In this document: piece by piece, positions 56,562 to 64,000 of the stretch
Position numbering within the stretch: the first letter of the stretch is position 1
How the letters are laid out: the number at the start of each line of letters is the position of its first letter
From: Devosia naphthalenivorans
GTDB lineage: Bacteria > Pseudomonadota > Alphaproteobacteria > Rhizobiales > Devosiaceae
Reading direction: 5' to 3'
DNA length: 64,000 nt
Assembly (NCBI RefSeq): GCF_003056355.1
Contig: NZ_PYVW01000002.1
Span: forward strand, 456,614 to 520,613
Translations under genes and position numbers: made by a program
The notes under the pieces: model-generated
Database searches by the model: none
Told to the model about the DNA's origin: nothing
What the model saw: only the letters and a program-made list of their open reading frames with translations

Positions 56562-56984
56562 ATGCAGCAATTGACCGAAAAACTAACCCTGCCGACTCAT
56601 GGGCAGGGGCTATATGAGTTTACCCGCGCGGTCCGCCAGTTCGTTACCGACAGCGAGATTTCGACGGGGCTGCTGACGGTCTACGTGCGGCACACCTCAT
56701 GCTCCCTGCTGATCGGGGAGAATGCCGATGGCGACGTCAAAACCGACACGCTCGGTTTTTTCCAAAGGCTCGTGCCTGAGGGGATGGACTGGCTGGTGCA
56801 CACGACCGAGGGGCCCGACGACATGCCGGCGCATATCAAGGCCGCCCTGACCCAGACATCCATCGCCATTCCCGTGCATGAGGAAGCGCCGGTATTCGGC
56901 ACCTGGCAGGGCATTTTTCTGTTCGAGCACCGCCGCCAGCCGCATCGGCGCGAGGTGGTGCTGCATATCATTGGAGATCGTTGA
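56562..56984 (+). CDS. YjbQ-family protein (UPF0047)
   Basis: This 140-residue member of the YjbQ/UPF0047 family has RHTSCSLLIGENAD at about 43-56 and WQGIFLFEHRR near 116-126, both diagnostic; the His and Glu residues there form the suspected active site. Family members have shown thiamine-phosphate synthase side activity, but the true role is open. It overlaps the next gene by one base (TGATG), which suggests coupling to the TSUP transporter. Confidence 0.87.
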   Translation: MQQLTEKLTLPTHGQGLYEFTRAVRQFVTDSEISTGLLTVYVRHTSCSLLIGENADGDVKTDTLGFFQRLVPEGMDWLVHTTEGPDDMPAHIKAALTQTSIAIPVHEEAPVFGTWQGIFLFEHRRQPHRREVVLHIIGDR

Positions 56985-57814
56985 TGGATTGGGCGAGCAT
57001 CGCCGCCTATTGGCCGTTCGTGCTTGGGCTGATGGTGACCGGCGTTTTCTCGGGGCTGGCGGCTGGCCTGCTCGGCATCGGCGGTGGCGCCATCATCGTG
57101 CCGGCGCTAGCCACCTCGCTGTCGCTGCTGGGCTATGATTCAGACATCGTGCAGCACATCGCGGTGGGAACCTCGCTTGCCATCATCATTCCCACCGGGA
57201 TCATGAGTGCGCGGGCTCACCACAAGCGTGGCGCCCTCGACATCAAGACCCTCAGGCTGTGGGTGCCGTTCATTGTCGCCGGCACATTTATCGGCGGGCT
57301 GATGGCAGGGCTGTTTTCAGGCGACGTGCTGCGCATCGTCTTTGCCGTCATGGCGTTTCTGATTGCCGCCAATATCGTCTTTGCCTGGCAGACCAAGGTC
57401 ATGGGCCATCTGCACGGCTCAGGGCTGACGCATCGTATCTCGGCGTTCGTGGTGGGCTATATCTCGTCGCTGATGGGCATCGGCGGCGGTTCGCTCACTG
57501 TGCCGACGCTGGTCGCCTTTGGCGCAACCATGCACGCGGCCGTGGGCACATCGGCGGGAATAGGCGTCGCCATCGCGCTTTCGGGCACGCTGGGCTTCAT
57601 CATTTCGGGCTGGGGACAGGCCGGGCTGCCGCCGCTCAGCCTTGGCTATATCAATCTGGTCGCGATGGTGCTGGTGGCGGTGCTTGCCGCCGTATTCGCC
57701 CCATTCGGCGCGGCGCTGGCGCATCGGCTTGACCAGAAGACGCTGAAATACGTCTTTGCGGCGTTTTTGGTCGTGGTCGGACTGAACATGCTGTGGAAAG
57801 TGCTGGCCGGCTGA
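56984..57814 (+). CDS. TSUP-family (TauE/SafE-type) anion permease
   Basis: This 276-residue membrane protein has about eight helices in two related halves. GLAAGLLGIGGGAIIVPALA near 24-43 and SSLMGIGGGSLTVPTLVAFG near 163-182 are the duplicated family motifs. TSUP proteins move sulfite, sulfonates or other organosulfur anions; the substrate here is unknown. The ATG at 56984 overlaps the stop of the YjbQ gene. It converges with the SIMPL gene across a strong hairpin. Confidence 0.87.
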   Translation: MDWASIAAYWPFVLGLMVTGVFSGLAAGLLGIGGGAIIVPALATSLSLLGYDSDIVQHIAVGTSLAIIIPTGIMSARAHHKRGALDIKTLRLWVPFIVAGTFIGGLMAGLFSGDVLRIVFAVMAFLIAANIVFAWQTKVMGHLHGSGLTHRISAFVVGYISSLMGIGGGSLTVPTLVAFGATMHAAVGTSAGIGVAIALSGTLGFIISGWGQAGLPPLSLGYINLVAMVLVAVLAAVFAPFGAALAHRLDQKTLKYVFAAFLVVVGLNMLWKVLAG

Positions 57815-57833
57815 GGGCGCAACAAAATGGGTT

Positions 57834-57870
57834 GGTGGGGACGGTTTGACTACGGTGGTCCGTCCCCACC
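57834..57870. terminator. Hairpin between the TSUP and SIMPL genes
   Basis: GGTGGGGACGG pairs with CCGTCCCCACC, an 11-bp perfect stem with a 15-base loop, midway between two convergent stop codons. No clear T-run is present, so it may be a stabilising or factor-dependent end. Confidence 0.55.
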
Positions 57871-57904
57871 TCCCAAGCCCCCTCAAAGAGGGGAATTGGT
57901 TCGC

Positions 57905-58627
57905 TTAGTTCGTGGCGTCTTCTTCAAGTTCCCACTGAACTGTGACGTTGATCGAGAAGCTCAATTCACCAGCCTCCACCGGAACGGACGAGGCCGCTGC
58001 ATCAGCGCGCATCGCGTACATGGGCATGGGCTGGGGTGGATTGAAGCCCTGGCTTTCGGAAATCGACTTCAATTCCTCCAGGCGGCCGCCTGCGACTTCG
58101 GCATAAAGCTCAGCCTTTTCGCGGGCATCGGCGAAAGCCGATTTGCGCGCTTCGTTGTAGAGATCGCTCGGGTCGGCCACCGAGAAGGTGACGCCATTGA
58201 TAGTGTTGGCCCCAACGGTCACCGAATTGTCGAGGATGGTGCCAAGCGTTTCGAGCTCGCGGACAGCTACGGTGACGGTGTTCATCACCTGATAGCCGTT
58301 GATCTTGGGCGGGCGGGTATAGCCGTTGGCGTCGCGCTCGTCGGAATAGACATAGTCCGGGTTTACCGAAAAGCCGGAGGTCTGAATGTCCCGCGCCTCG
58401 ATGCCCGATTCCTTCAAGGCGGCGACAAGATCGGCCATCGCCTTGGAATTGGCGTCGAGCGCTTCGCGGGCGGTGGCGCCCTGCGTGGTCACGCCCGACG
58501 TGATGGTGGCCATGTCGGGCGCGGCGCGAACCTCACCCATTCCGTCGATGGTGATGGTTCCGGCATAGGCGGGCAGGGCAAGACCGGCAACAAGGGCGAA
58601 GGGAACAAGGGTGAACAAGCGACGCAT
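57905..58627 (-). CDS. SIMPL-domain (DUF541) periplasmic protein
   Basis: This 240-residue protein has a signal peptide (MRRLFTLVPFALVAGLALPA, cut near YAG). The SIMPL/DUF541 domain shows GMGEVRAAPDMATITSGVTT at its start, GYQVMNTVTVAVRELETLG near 110-128, and ADAREKAELYAEVAG near 165-179. Family members such as E. coli YggE are linked to oxidative and other stress; the mechanism is unknown. The start is the ATG at 58627 with GGAG upstream rather than the TTG two codons earlier. Confidence 0.88.
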   Translation of the reverse strand: MRRLFTLVPFALVAGLALPAYAGTITIDGMGEVRAAPDMATITSGVTTQGATAREALDANSKAMADLVAALKESGIEARDIQTSGFSVNPDYVYSDERDANGYTRPPKINGYQVMNTVTVAVRELETLGTILDNSVTVGANTINGVTFSVADPSDLYNEARKSAFADAREKAELYAEVAGGRLEELKSISESQGFNPPQPMPMYAMRADAAASSVPVEAGELSFSINVTVQWELEEDATN

Positions 58628-58809
58628 TGGCAAACTCCAAAAGTTCGGTGGGGACTACTCCCCATCCATTGCGTCAGTATTGCGGCCAAGATGAACCGAG
58701 CTTGAACGAGCCTGTGGAAGACTGGTGTGCCCCAAAAGTATGACTTATCGGGCTTGCGTCCCGGCCTTTGCGTGCGGTACTCACTGCCTTGGCTTTCATG
58801 GGGGAATAG

Positions 58810-59961
58810 ATGAGCACGAGGCATTATCCGGACGGCGTTCTTTTGGGACGCGCGCAAATTCCCGGTCATTCCCACCCCCGCGTCGTGACGGTTCGCGATG
58901 GCGAGTTGTTCGATATCACGGCCAAGGGCTTTGCCACGGTACGCGATATTGCCGAAAGCGGGCGGGCTGCCGAGTATGTGCGCAACGCTGATGGCGTAAG
59001 CGTGGGCGATGCTAATGATATTGTCGCCAACAGTGTGGCCGCGAGCCGTGATCCGGCCAAGCCGAGCCTGCTGTCGCCGATCGATCTGCAATCGATCAAG
59101 GCGTCCGGCGTGACCTTCGTGGTCTCCTTGCTGGAGCGCGTCATCGAGGAGCAGGCACGGGGCGACAAGTCGCGCGCCGATGCCCTGCGTGGCGAAATTC
59201 TAGAACTGATCGGCACGGATCTGAGCGAATTGGTGCCCGGGTCCGAGACCGCGATGAAGGTCAAGGCCGCGCTGATCGAAAAAGGCGTCTGGAGCCAATA
59301 TCTGGAAGTGGGCATCGGGCCCGACGCTGAGATTTTCACCAAGGGCCAGCCGATGAGTTCGGTGGGCTATGGTGCCGAAGTGGGCCTGCATCCCGTATCC
59401 AGCTGGAACAATCCGGAGCCGGAAGTGGCGCTGGTGGTGACCAGCAAGGGCGAGATCATCGGCGCAACGCTGGGCAATGACGTCAATCTGCGCGACGTCG
59501 AAGGTCGGTCGGCCCTGCTGCTGGGCAAGGCCAAGGACAACAATGCCTCGGCTTCGCTCGGGCCGTTCGTGCGGCTGTTCGATGGCGAATTCACGCTCGA
59601 CAGCGTCAAGCAATTCGAGATCGCGTTGCGCGTGGAAGGGCAGGACGGTTTCGTGCTCGAGGGACATTCCTCGATGAACCAGATTTCCCGCACCCCCGAA
59701 TCGCTGGTTGCCGCCACCATTGGCGGGCATCACCAATATCCCGATGGGCTGGTGCTTTATCTCGGCACCATGTTCGCGCCGGTCAAGGATCGCGACGGCG
59801 TGGGCAAGGGCTTCACCCACAAGCTGGGCGATGTGGTCTCCATATCGACATCAACGCTGGGCACACTATCTAACAGTGTGAACCTCTCCACCAAATGTCC
59901 GCCCTGGACCTATGGCGCCAGCCATTTGCTGCGCGACCTGGCCAAGGCCGATCTCCTTTAG
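58810..59961 (+). CDS. FAH-family protein, probable 2-keto-3-deoxy-pentonate dehydratase
   Basis: This 383-residue protein has a C-terminal fumarylacetoacetate-hydrolase fold. YGAEVGLHPVSSWNNPEPEV (near 190-209) holds the catalytic-metal Glu residues and GATLGNDVNLRDVEGRSALL (near 219-238) the conserved Asp. Length and domain order match the 2-keto-3-deoxy-xylonate/arabinonate dehydratases (XylX / KdaD type) rather than short FAH hydrolases. The next gene encodes an aldehyde dehydrogenase of the alpha-ketoglutarate-semialdehyde kind. Together the two would convert a 2-keto-3-deoxy-pentonate to 2-oxoglutarate. The upper-pathway genes are absent here, so the substrate is inferred. Confidence 0.75.
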   Translation: MSTRHYPDGVLLGRAQIPGHSHPRVVTVRDGELFDITAKGFATVRDIAESGRAAEYVRNADGVSVGDANDIVANSVAASRDPAKPSLLSPIDLQSIKASGVTFVVSLLERVIEEQARGDKSRADALRGEILELIGTDLSELVPGSETAMKVKAALIEKGVWSQYLEVGIGPDAEIFTKGQPMSSVGYGAEVGLHPVSSWNNPEPEVALVVTSKGEIIGATLGNDVNLRDVEGRSALLLGKAKDNNASASLGPFVRLFDGEFTLDSVKQFEIALRVEGQDGFVLEGHSSMNQISRTPESLVAATIGGHHQYPDGLVLYLGTMFAPVKDRDGVGKGFTHKLGDVVSISTSTLGTLSNSVNLSTKCPPWTYGASHLLRDLAKADLL

Positions 59962-59986
59962 AAATTCCGCTCGAAAGGCACATGAA

Positions 59987-61426
59987 ATGGCTGAATTGCA
60001 CAAGAACCTCATCGATGGGGAATGGGTTGGCACGGACGGCGTGGAAAACATCAACCCGTCCAACACGGCAGAAGTCGTGGGCCTCTATGCCCGCGCCACC
60101 GCTGAGGAAACTAAGCAGGCCATCGCTGCGGCCAAGGCGGCTTTCCCCGCATGGTCGCGCTCCGGTATCCTTGAGCGCCACGCGATCCTCTCCAAGGCGA
60201 GCCAGGAAATCATCGCCCGCAAGGCCGAACTGGGCGAATTGCTGAGCCGCGAGGAGGGCAAGACCCTGCCTGAAGGCATTGGCGAAGTGACGCGCGCTGC
60301 GCAGATCTTCGATTTCTTTGCCGGTGAAACCCTGCGCCTGGCTGGTGAAGTGCTGCCGTCGGTTCGGCCCGGTGTGGGTGTCGAAATTACCCGTGAGCCA
60401 ATCGGGGTGATCGGCATCATCACGCCGTGGAACTTCCCGATCGCCATTCCGACCTGGAAGATCGCGCCGGCGCTTGCATATGGCAACACCGTGGTCATCA
60501 AGCCGGCGGATCTGGTGCCTGGCTCGACCTGGGCGATCGTCGATATCCTGGTGCGCGCGGGCCTGCCAAAGGGCGTCCTGAACCTGGTCATGGGCAAGGG
60601 CTCCGTGGTCGGCCAGACCATCCTCGAGAGCAAGGATGTGCATGCCGTCAGCTTCACCGGCTCGGTCGGCACGGGCAAGCGCGTTGCCGCAGCTTCGATC
60701 GAAGTCGGCCGCAAGTTCCAGCTCGAAATGGGCGGCAAGAACCCGACCATCGTGCTCGACGACGCCGACCTCAAGGTTGCCGTGGAATCGGTGGCACAGT
60801 CCGCGTTCTTCTCGACCGGCCAGCGCTGCACGGCGTCTTCACGCATCATCGTCACGGAAGGCATCCACGACAAGTTCGTCGAAGCACTGGCCGAACGCAC
60901 GCGCAATCTGCGTGTCGGCGATGCGCTGCACAAGGACACCGAGATCGGCCCGGTGGTCGATCCGAGCCAGCTCAAGCAGGACACCGATTATATCGAAATC
61001 GGCAAGCAGGAAGGCGCCAAGCTGGTTGCCGGCGGCGAGCGGGTGAAGGGCGGCACGGAAGGCTACTTCCTGCAGCCAACACTGTTCACCGAAGCCACCA
61101 ACCAGATGCGCATCAGCCGCGAAGAAATCTTCGGGCCAGTGGCCTCGGTCATTCGCGTCAAAGACTACGAAGAAGCGCTGGCGACGTCCAACGATACGGA
61201 ATTCGGCCTGTCTGCCGGCATCGTCACCACCTCGCTGAAATATGCGACGCACTTCAAGCGCAATGCCGAAGCAGGCATGGTGATGGTCAACGTGCCCACG
61301 GCAGGCGTCGATTTCCACGTACCGTTCGGCGGCCGCAAGGGCTCCAGCTATGGTCCACGCGAGCAGGGCAAGTACGCGGCGGAATTCTTCACCGTGGTCA
61401 AGACGGCCTATACGGCGGCCGGCTAG
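59987..61426 (+). CDS. Aldehyde dehydrogenase, probable alpha-ketoglutarate semialdehyde dehydrogenase
   Basis: This 479-residue NAD(P)-dependent enzyme has the glutamate motif LEMGGKNP near 247-254 and the catalytic Cys in STGQRCTASS near 277-286. The substrate-side C-terminus is GVDFHVPFGGRKGSSYGPRE. The N-terminus KNLIDGEWV and the C-terminal region fit alpha-ketoglutarate semialdehyde dehydrogenases, though many related aldehyde dehydrogenases look alike. It follows the FAH-family gene by 25 bases. The start is the ATG at 59987; the ATG at 59982 is out of frame. Confidence 0.85.
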   Translation: MAELHKNLIDGEWVGTDGVENINPSNTAEVVGLYARATAEETKQAIAAAKAAFPAWSRSGILERHAILSKASQEIIARKAELGELLSREEGKTLPEGIGEVTRAAQIFDFFAGETLRLAGEVLPSVRPGVGVEITREPIGVIGIITPWNFPIAIPTWKIAPALAYGNTVVIKPADLVPGSTWAIVDILVRAGLPKGVLNLVMGKGSVVGQTILESKDVHAVSFTGSVGTGKRVAAASIEVGRKFQLEMGGKNPTIVLDDADLKVAVESVAQSAFFSTGQRCTASSRIIVTEGIHDKFVEALAERTRNLRVGDALHKDTEIGPVVDPSQLKQDTDYIEIGKQEGAKLVAGGERVKGGTEGYFLQPTLFTEATNQMRISREEIFGPVASVIRVKDYEEALATSNDTEFGLSAGIVTTSLKYATHFKRNAEAGMVMVNVPTAGVDFHVPFGGRKGSSYGPREQGKYAAEFFTVVKTAYTAAG

Positions 61427-61461
61427 GCGAGACTGCCTTCCAAATTCTGCTTCCGACAATC

Positions 61462-61491
61462 GTCACTCTCGGGCTGGGCCCCGAGGGTGAC
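61462..61491. repeat. Palindromic hairpin after the aldehyde dehydrogenase gene
   Basis: GTCACTCTCGGG pairs with CCCGAGGGTGAC around a CTGGGC loop. The CTCGGGCTTG-type core resembles repeat B, so it is likely another member of the palindrome family and may act as a transcript end 36 bases after the stop. Confidence 0.6.
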
Positions 61492-61576
61492 GCGCGATGC
61501 ACCCCTTATCTATCCCAAGCGACTTGCCAATCACTGCCACGTCGCCCTAGACATCTATCCAGGGTGAGGAGCGATA

Positions 61577-63202
61577 ATGGCTGAACGATCATCCCTGCTG
61601 GCGCCGTTTCGCTACGAAACGTTCCGGCTCTTGTGGCTGGCGACGCTCGTGTCCAATCTGGGCGGACTGGTCCAATCGGTCGGTGCCGGTTGGATGATGA
61701 CGACGCTCACCGACTCCCACAACATGGTGGCATTGGTGCAGGCGTCGACCACCTTGCCGATCATGGTGTTTTCCCTTGCGGCGGGGGCCTTGGCCGACAA
61801 TTTCGACCGGCGCACGGTGATGATCGTCGCGCAGGGTGGCATGATGATCGTGTCACTGGCGCTTGCGGCCATGGCGATCCTTGGCTTGCTCAATCCGTGG
61901 CTGTTGCTGGCGTTCACCTTCCTGATCGGCTGCGGAACGGCGCTGTTCAATCCATCCTGGCAGGCTTCGATGGGGGACATCGTGCCGCGCTCGGACCTGC
62001 CGGGAGCGGTGACGCTCAATTCCGTGGGCTTCAACATGATGCGCAGCGTGGGGCCTGCCATTGGCGGGCTTATCGTTGCGCTGGCAAGCGCGGGCGCGGC
62101 TTTCGCGTTCAATGCGCTGTCGTATATTCCCTTGATTGTGGCGCTGGTGCGCTGGAAGCCGGTGCGGCCGGTGTCCAAGCTGCCGCGCGAGAGCTTCGGC
62201 AGCGCCATGTGGGCGGGCGTGCGCTACGTGGCGCTATCGCCCAACCTCACCATCGTGCTGTTTCGCGGCATGCTGTTCGGCCTTGCGGCGATCTCGATCC
62301 TGGCGCTGTTGCCTTCGGTGGCCAGCGAATATGTGGGTGGCGGGGCGCTGGTCTATGGCACGCTGCTGGGGTGCTTCGGGCTTGGCGCTATTGGCGGAGC
62401 CTTCCTGAACGAGCGCGTTCGCGAACGTTACAGCAATGAAGTGATCGTGCGCCTGGCCAGCGTCGGCTTCGCGATTGCCTGCGTCGGTCTGGGCTTCAGC
62501 CGGGACGTATTGCTGAGCCACCTTGCGCTGCTGCCGGCGGGCGCCTGCTGGGTGCTGTCGCTATCGCTGTTCAACGTTTCCATCCAGCTGTCATCGCCGC
62601 GCTGGGTGGTTGGGCGAGCCCTGTCGCTCTACCAGACGGCAACGTTTGGCGGTATGGCGGCGGGCAGCTGGATCTGGGGTGCGACCGCCGATGCGTTCGG
62701 ACCGGATTGGGCGCTGGCCACGGCGGGGGTTGTGTTACTGGCTTGCGCCGTCGTGGGCCTGCGCCTGCCGCTGCCGCAGTTCAACACGCATGATCTCAAT
62801 CCGCTGAACACCTTCAGCGAGCCGATTCTGCGGCTTGATCTGCGGCCGCGCAGCGGGCCGATCATGGTGATGGTGGATTACCGCATCGATCAGGCCGATA
62901 TTCCGCGCTTCCTTGCGCTGATGGCTGACCGACGCCGCATCCGTCGGCGTGACGGGGCAAGGCAATGGGCGCTGCTACGCGATCTGGAACAGCCCGATCT
63001 GTGGGTGGAAAGCTACCACGTGCCGACCTGGATCGATTATGTCCGGCACAACATGCGGCGTACCAAGGCCGATGCGGACAATGTCGAGCAGTTGCGAGCG
63101 CTGCATCGTGGCCCCGATCTGCCGAAAGCCCATCGCATGATCGAGCGGCAAACGGTGCCGCTCAATGACGATACGCCGCTTAGGGATTCACCCGAAGTTT
63201 AG
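61577..63202 (+). CDS. MFS exporter of the EntS-like type with a C-terminal ABM-like domain
   Basis: The protein has 541 residues. The first 400 or so form 12 membrane helices with FRLLWLATLVSNLGGLVQSV and LAAGALADNFDRRTVMIVAQ, the pattern of the MFS_3 / enterobactin-exporter-like group. A cytoplasmic C-terminal domain of about 110 residues (from about 425) resembles an antibiotic biosynthesis monooxygenase-like fold (MVDYRIDQADIPRFLALMAD). This pairing is common in the family. Substrates are unknown. The ATG at 61577 follows GAGGAG. It converges on phoB. Confidence 0.88.
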   Translation: MAERSSLLAPFRYETFRLLWLATLVSNLGGLVQSVGAGWMMTTLTDSHNMVALVQASTTLPIMVFSLAAGALADNFDRRTVMIVAQGGMMIVSLALAAMAILGLLNPWLLLAFTFLIGCGTALFNPSWQASMGDIVPRSDLPGAVTLNSVGFNMMRSVGPAIGGLIVALASAGAAFAFNALSYIPLIVALVRWKPVRPVSKLPRESFGSAMWAGVRYVALSPNLTIVLFRGMLFGLAAISILALLPSVASEYVGGGALVYGTLLGCFGLGAIGGAFLNERVRERYSNEVIVRLASVGFAIACVGLGFSRDVLLSHLALLPAGACWVLSLSLFNVSIQLSSPRWVVGRALSLYQTATFGGMAAGSWIWGATADAFGPDWALATAGVVLLACAVVGLRLPLPQFNTHDLNPLNTFSEPILRLDLRPRSGPIMVMVDYRIDQADIPRFLALMADRRRIRRRDGARQWALLRDLEQPDLWVESYHVPTWIDYVRHNMRRTKADADNVEQLRALHRGPDLPKAHRMIERQTVPLNDDTPLRDSPEV

Positions 63203-63224
63203 CGATGGTGGGTCGCAGGCTCAT

Positions 63225-63248
63225 GGTTCGACGGGCTCACCATGAGGG
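63225..63248. repeat. Half copy of palindrome family D
   Basis: GGTTCGACGGGCTCACCATG matches the right arm of the copies at 2069 and 14547, without its partner arm. It lies between the convergent MFS and phoB stop codons. Confidence 0.6.
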
Positions 63249-63257
63249 CGCTGCGGC

Positions 63258-63959
63258 TCAGGCGACCTGCGCAAACCGCTCGTCGAAGGCGTAGCCCGCG
63301 CCGCGGACGGTGCGGATCGGGTCGATCTCGCGGCCGCGGTTGATGGCGCGGCGCAGGCGGCCGATGTGAACGTCCACGGTGCGTTCGTCGACATAAACAT
63401 CATTGCCCCAGACGCCGTCGAGCAATTGCTCGCGCGAATAGACCCGGCCGGGGTGGCGCATCAGATATTCCAGCAGGCGATATTCGGTGGGGCCCAGATG
63501 CACGTCGCGCGTGGCGCGGCGAACGCGGTGAGTGGTGCGATCCAGCTCCAGATCGCCCACCTTGAGCGACGCCGTGACCAGGTTCGGATTGGCACGGCGC
63601 AGCAGTGCGTGGATGCGCGCCATCAGCTCGGGCACCGAGAAGGGCTTCACCACATAATCGTCAGCGCCGGTGGCAAGCCCGCGCACGCGCTCTTCTTCTT
63701 CACCGCGCGCCGTCAGCATGATGATCGGAATGCGCGAGGTTTCATCGCGTGCACGCAGGCGACGGCAGAGCTCGATGCCGGAGATTTCAGGCAGCATCCA
63801 ATCGAGCAGGATCAGGTCGGGCAGCTTGTCCTGAATGGCTAGCTGCGCTTCGTCGCCGGTTTCCGCCGTCACCACGCGGAAACCTTCCGCTTCGAGATTG
63901 TAGCGCAGCAGAATAGCGATATCGCCCTCGTCTTCGACAACGAGAATGGTGGCGGGCAT
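63258..63959 (-). CDS. phoB: Phosphate-regulon response regulator PhoB
   Basis: PhoB activates phosphate-starvation genes after phosphorylation by PhoR. This 233-residue protein has the receiver domain (about 1-120) with the phosphorylation site Asp53 in LILLDWMLPE, the acidic pair in VVEDEGDIA and Lys105 in YVVKPF. The C-terminal winged helix (about 130-228) has LGPTEYRLLEYLMRHPGRVY and the recognition helix VDERTVDVHIGRLRRAI. The sequence fits PhoB better than other OmpR-type regulators. Transcription enters from beyond the right edge, where phoU or pst genes would be expected but cannot be seen. Confidence 0.93.
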   Translation of the reverse strand: MPATILVVEDEGDIAILLRYNLEAEGFRVVTAETGDEAQLAIQDKLPDLILLDWMLPEISGIELCRRLRARDETSRIPIIMLTARGEEEERVRGLATGADDYVVKPFSVPELMARIHALLRRANPNLVTASLKVGDLELDRTTHRVRRATRDVHLGPTEYRLLEYLMRHPGRVYSREQLLDGVWGNDVYVDERTVDVHIGRLRRAINRGREIDPIRTVRGAGYAFDERFAQVA

Positions 63960-64000
63960 GGGTGTGGCTCCCCGGTTTCGGCTCGGTGGTTATCGTGCAG

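Overview
The window reads as chromosomal DNA of a GC-rich alphaproteobacterium of the order Hyphomicrobiales, most likely a Devosia-like genus. The support is gene order: prs-rplY-pth-ychF, lgt-midA-pgeF beside a divergent ubiK, ybjN-proC, and carA / yqeY / dnaG / rpoD. Two perfect CtrA-type boxes and several families of intergenic palindromes fit the same group. The genus is an inference; the order-level call is firmer. No phage, transposase, rRNA, tRNA or CRISPR array was seen.

Layout. 1-2.0 kb: the start of a TerC/Alx membrane protein, a small secreted protein and two coupled MaoC-type hydratases. 2.2-14.4 kb: a catabolic locus for alpha-galactosides, with two AraC-type regulators, two different family-4 glycosidases and a complete peptide-class ABC importer (agpABCD-like). 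It is broken by repeats and by a small Fis-type regulator gene. 14.6-24.2 kb: housekeeping genes (ychF, pth, rplY, prs, pgeF, midA, lgt, ubiK, ybjN, proC, cspA). 24.6-36.0 kb: a TPR-methyltransferase, threonine aldolase, carB, a glyoxalase-like protein, motAB, DUF2277, clpS, a GNAT enzyme and a two-gene ABC exporter. 36.2-43.6 kb: a small membrane protein, the ohr/ohrR peroxide pair with its operator, RNase T2, a periplasmic cyclic nucleotidase, a zinc metallopeptidase, carA and yqeY. 43.6-51.2 kb: an MFS exporter and an HdeD protein lie between yqeY and dnaG; rpoD is followed by a coupled hicB-hicA-DUF2442 set and two small genes. 51.3-58.6 kb: a luciferase-like oxidoreductase and several envelope proteins, including a large OmpA-type protein. 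58.8-64.0 kb: an FAH-family protein plus aldehyde dehydrogenase (probable lower half of an oxidative pentose pathway), an MFS exporter and phoB.

How parts work together. In the alpha-galactoside locus the binding protein AgpA, permeases AgpB/AgpC and double ATPase AgpD would import melibiose/raffinose-type sugars, and the GH4 enzymes would hydrolyse them inside the cell. A MelR-like activator is divergent from agpA, and a perfect inverted repeat lies between the two. CarA and CarB are two subunits of one enzyme encoded 12 kb apart. Ohr/OhrR form a self-contained peroxide sensor and effector around one operator.

Unexplained structure lies mostly between genes: a 252-bp element present twice in opposite orientations 18 kb apart, a palindrome with arms of about 45 bases near 21.7 kb, a palindromic repeat inside the agp operon between agpA and agpB, and a block of duplicated palindromes at 4.65-5.3 kb.
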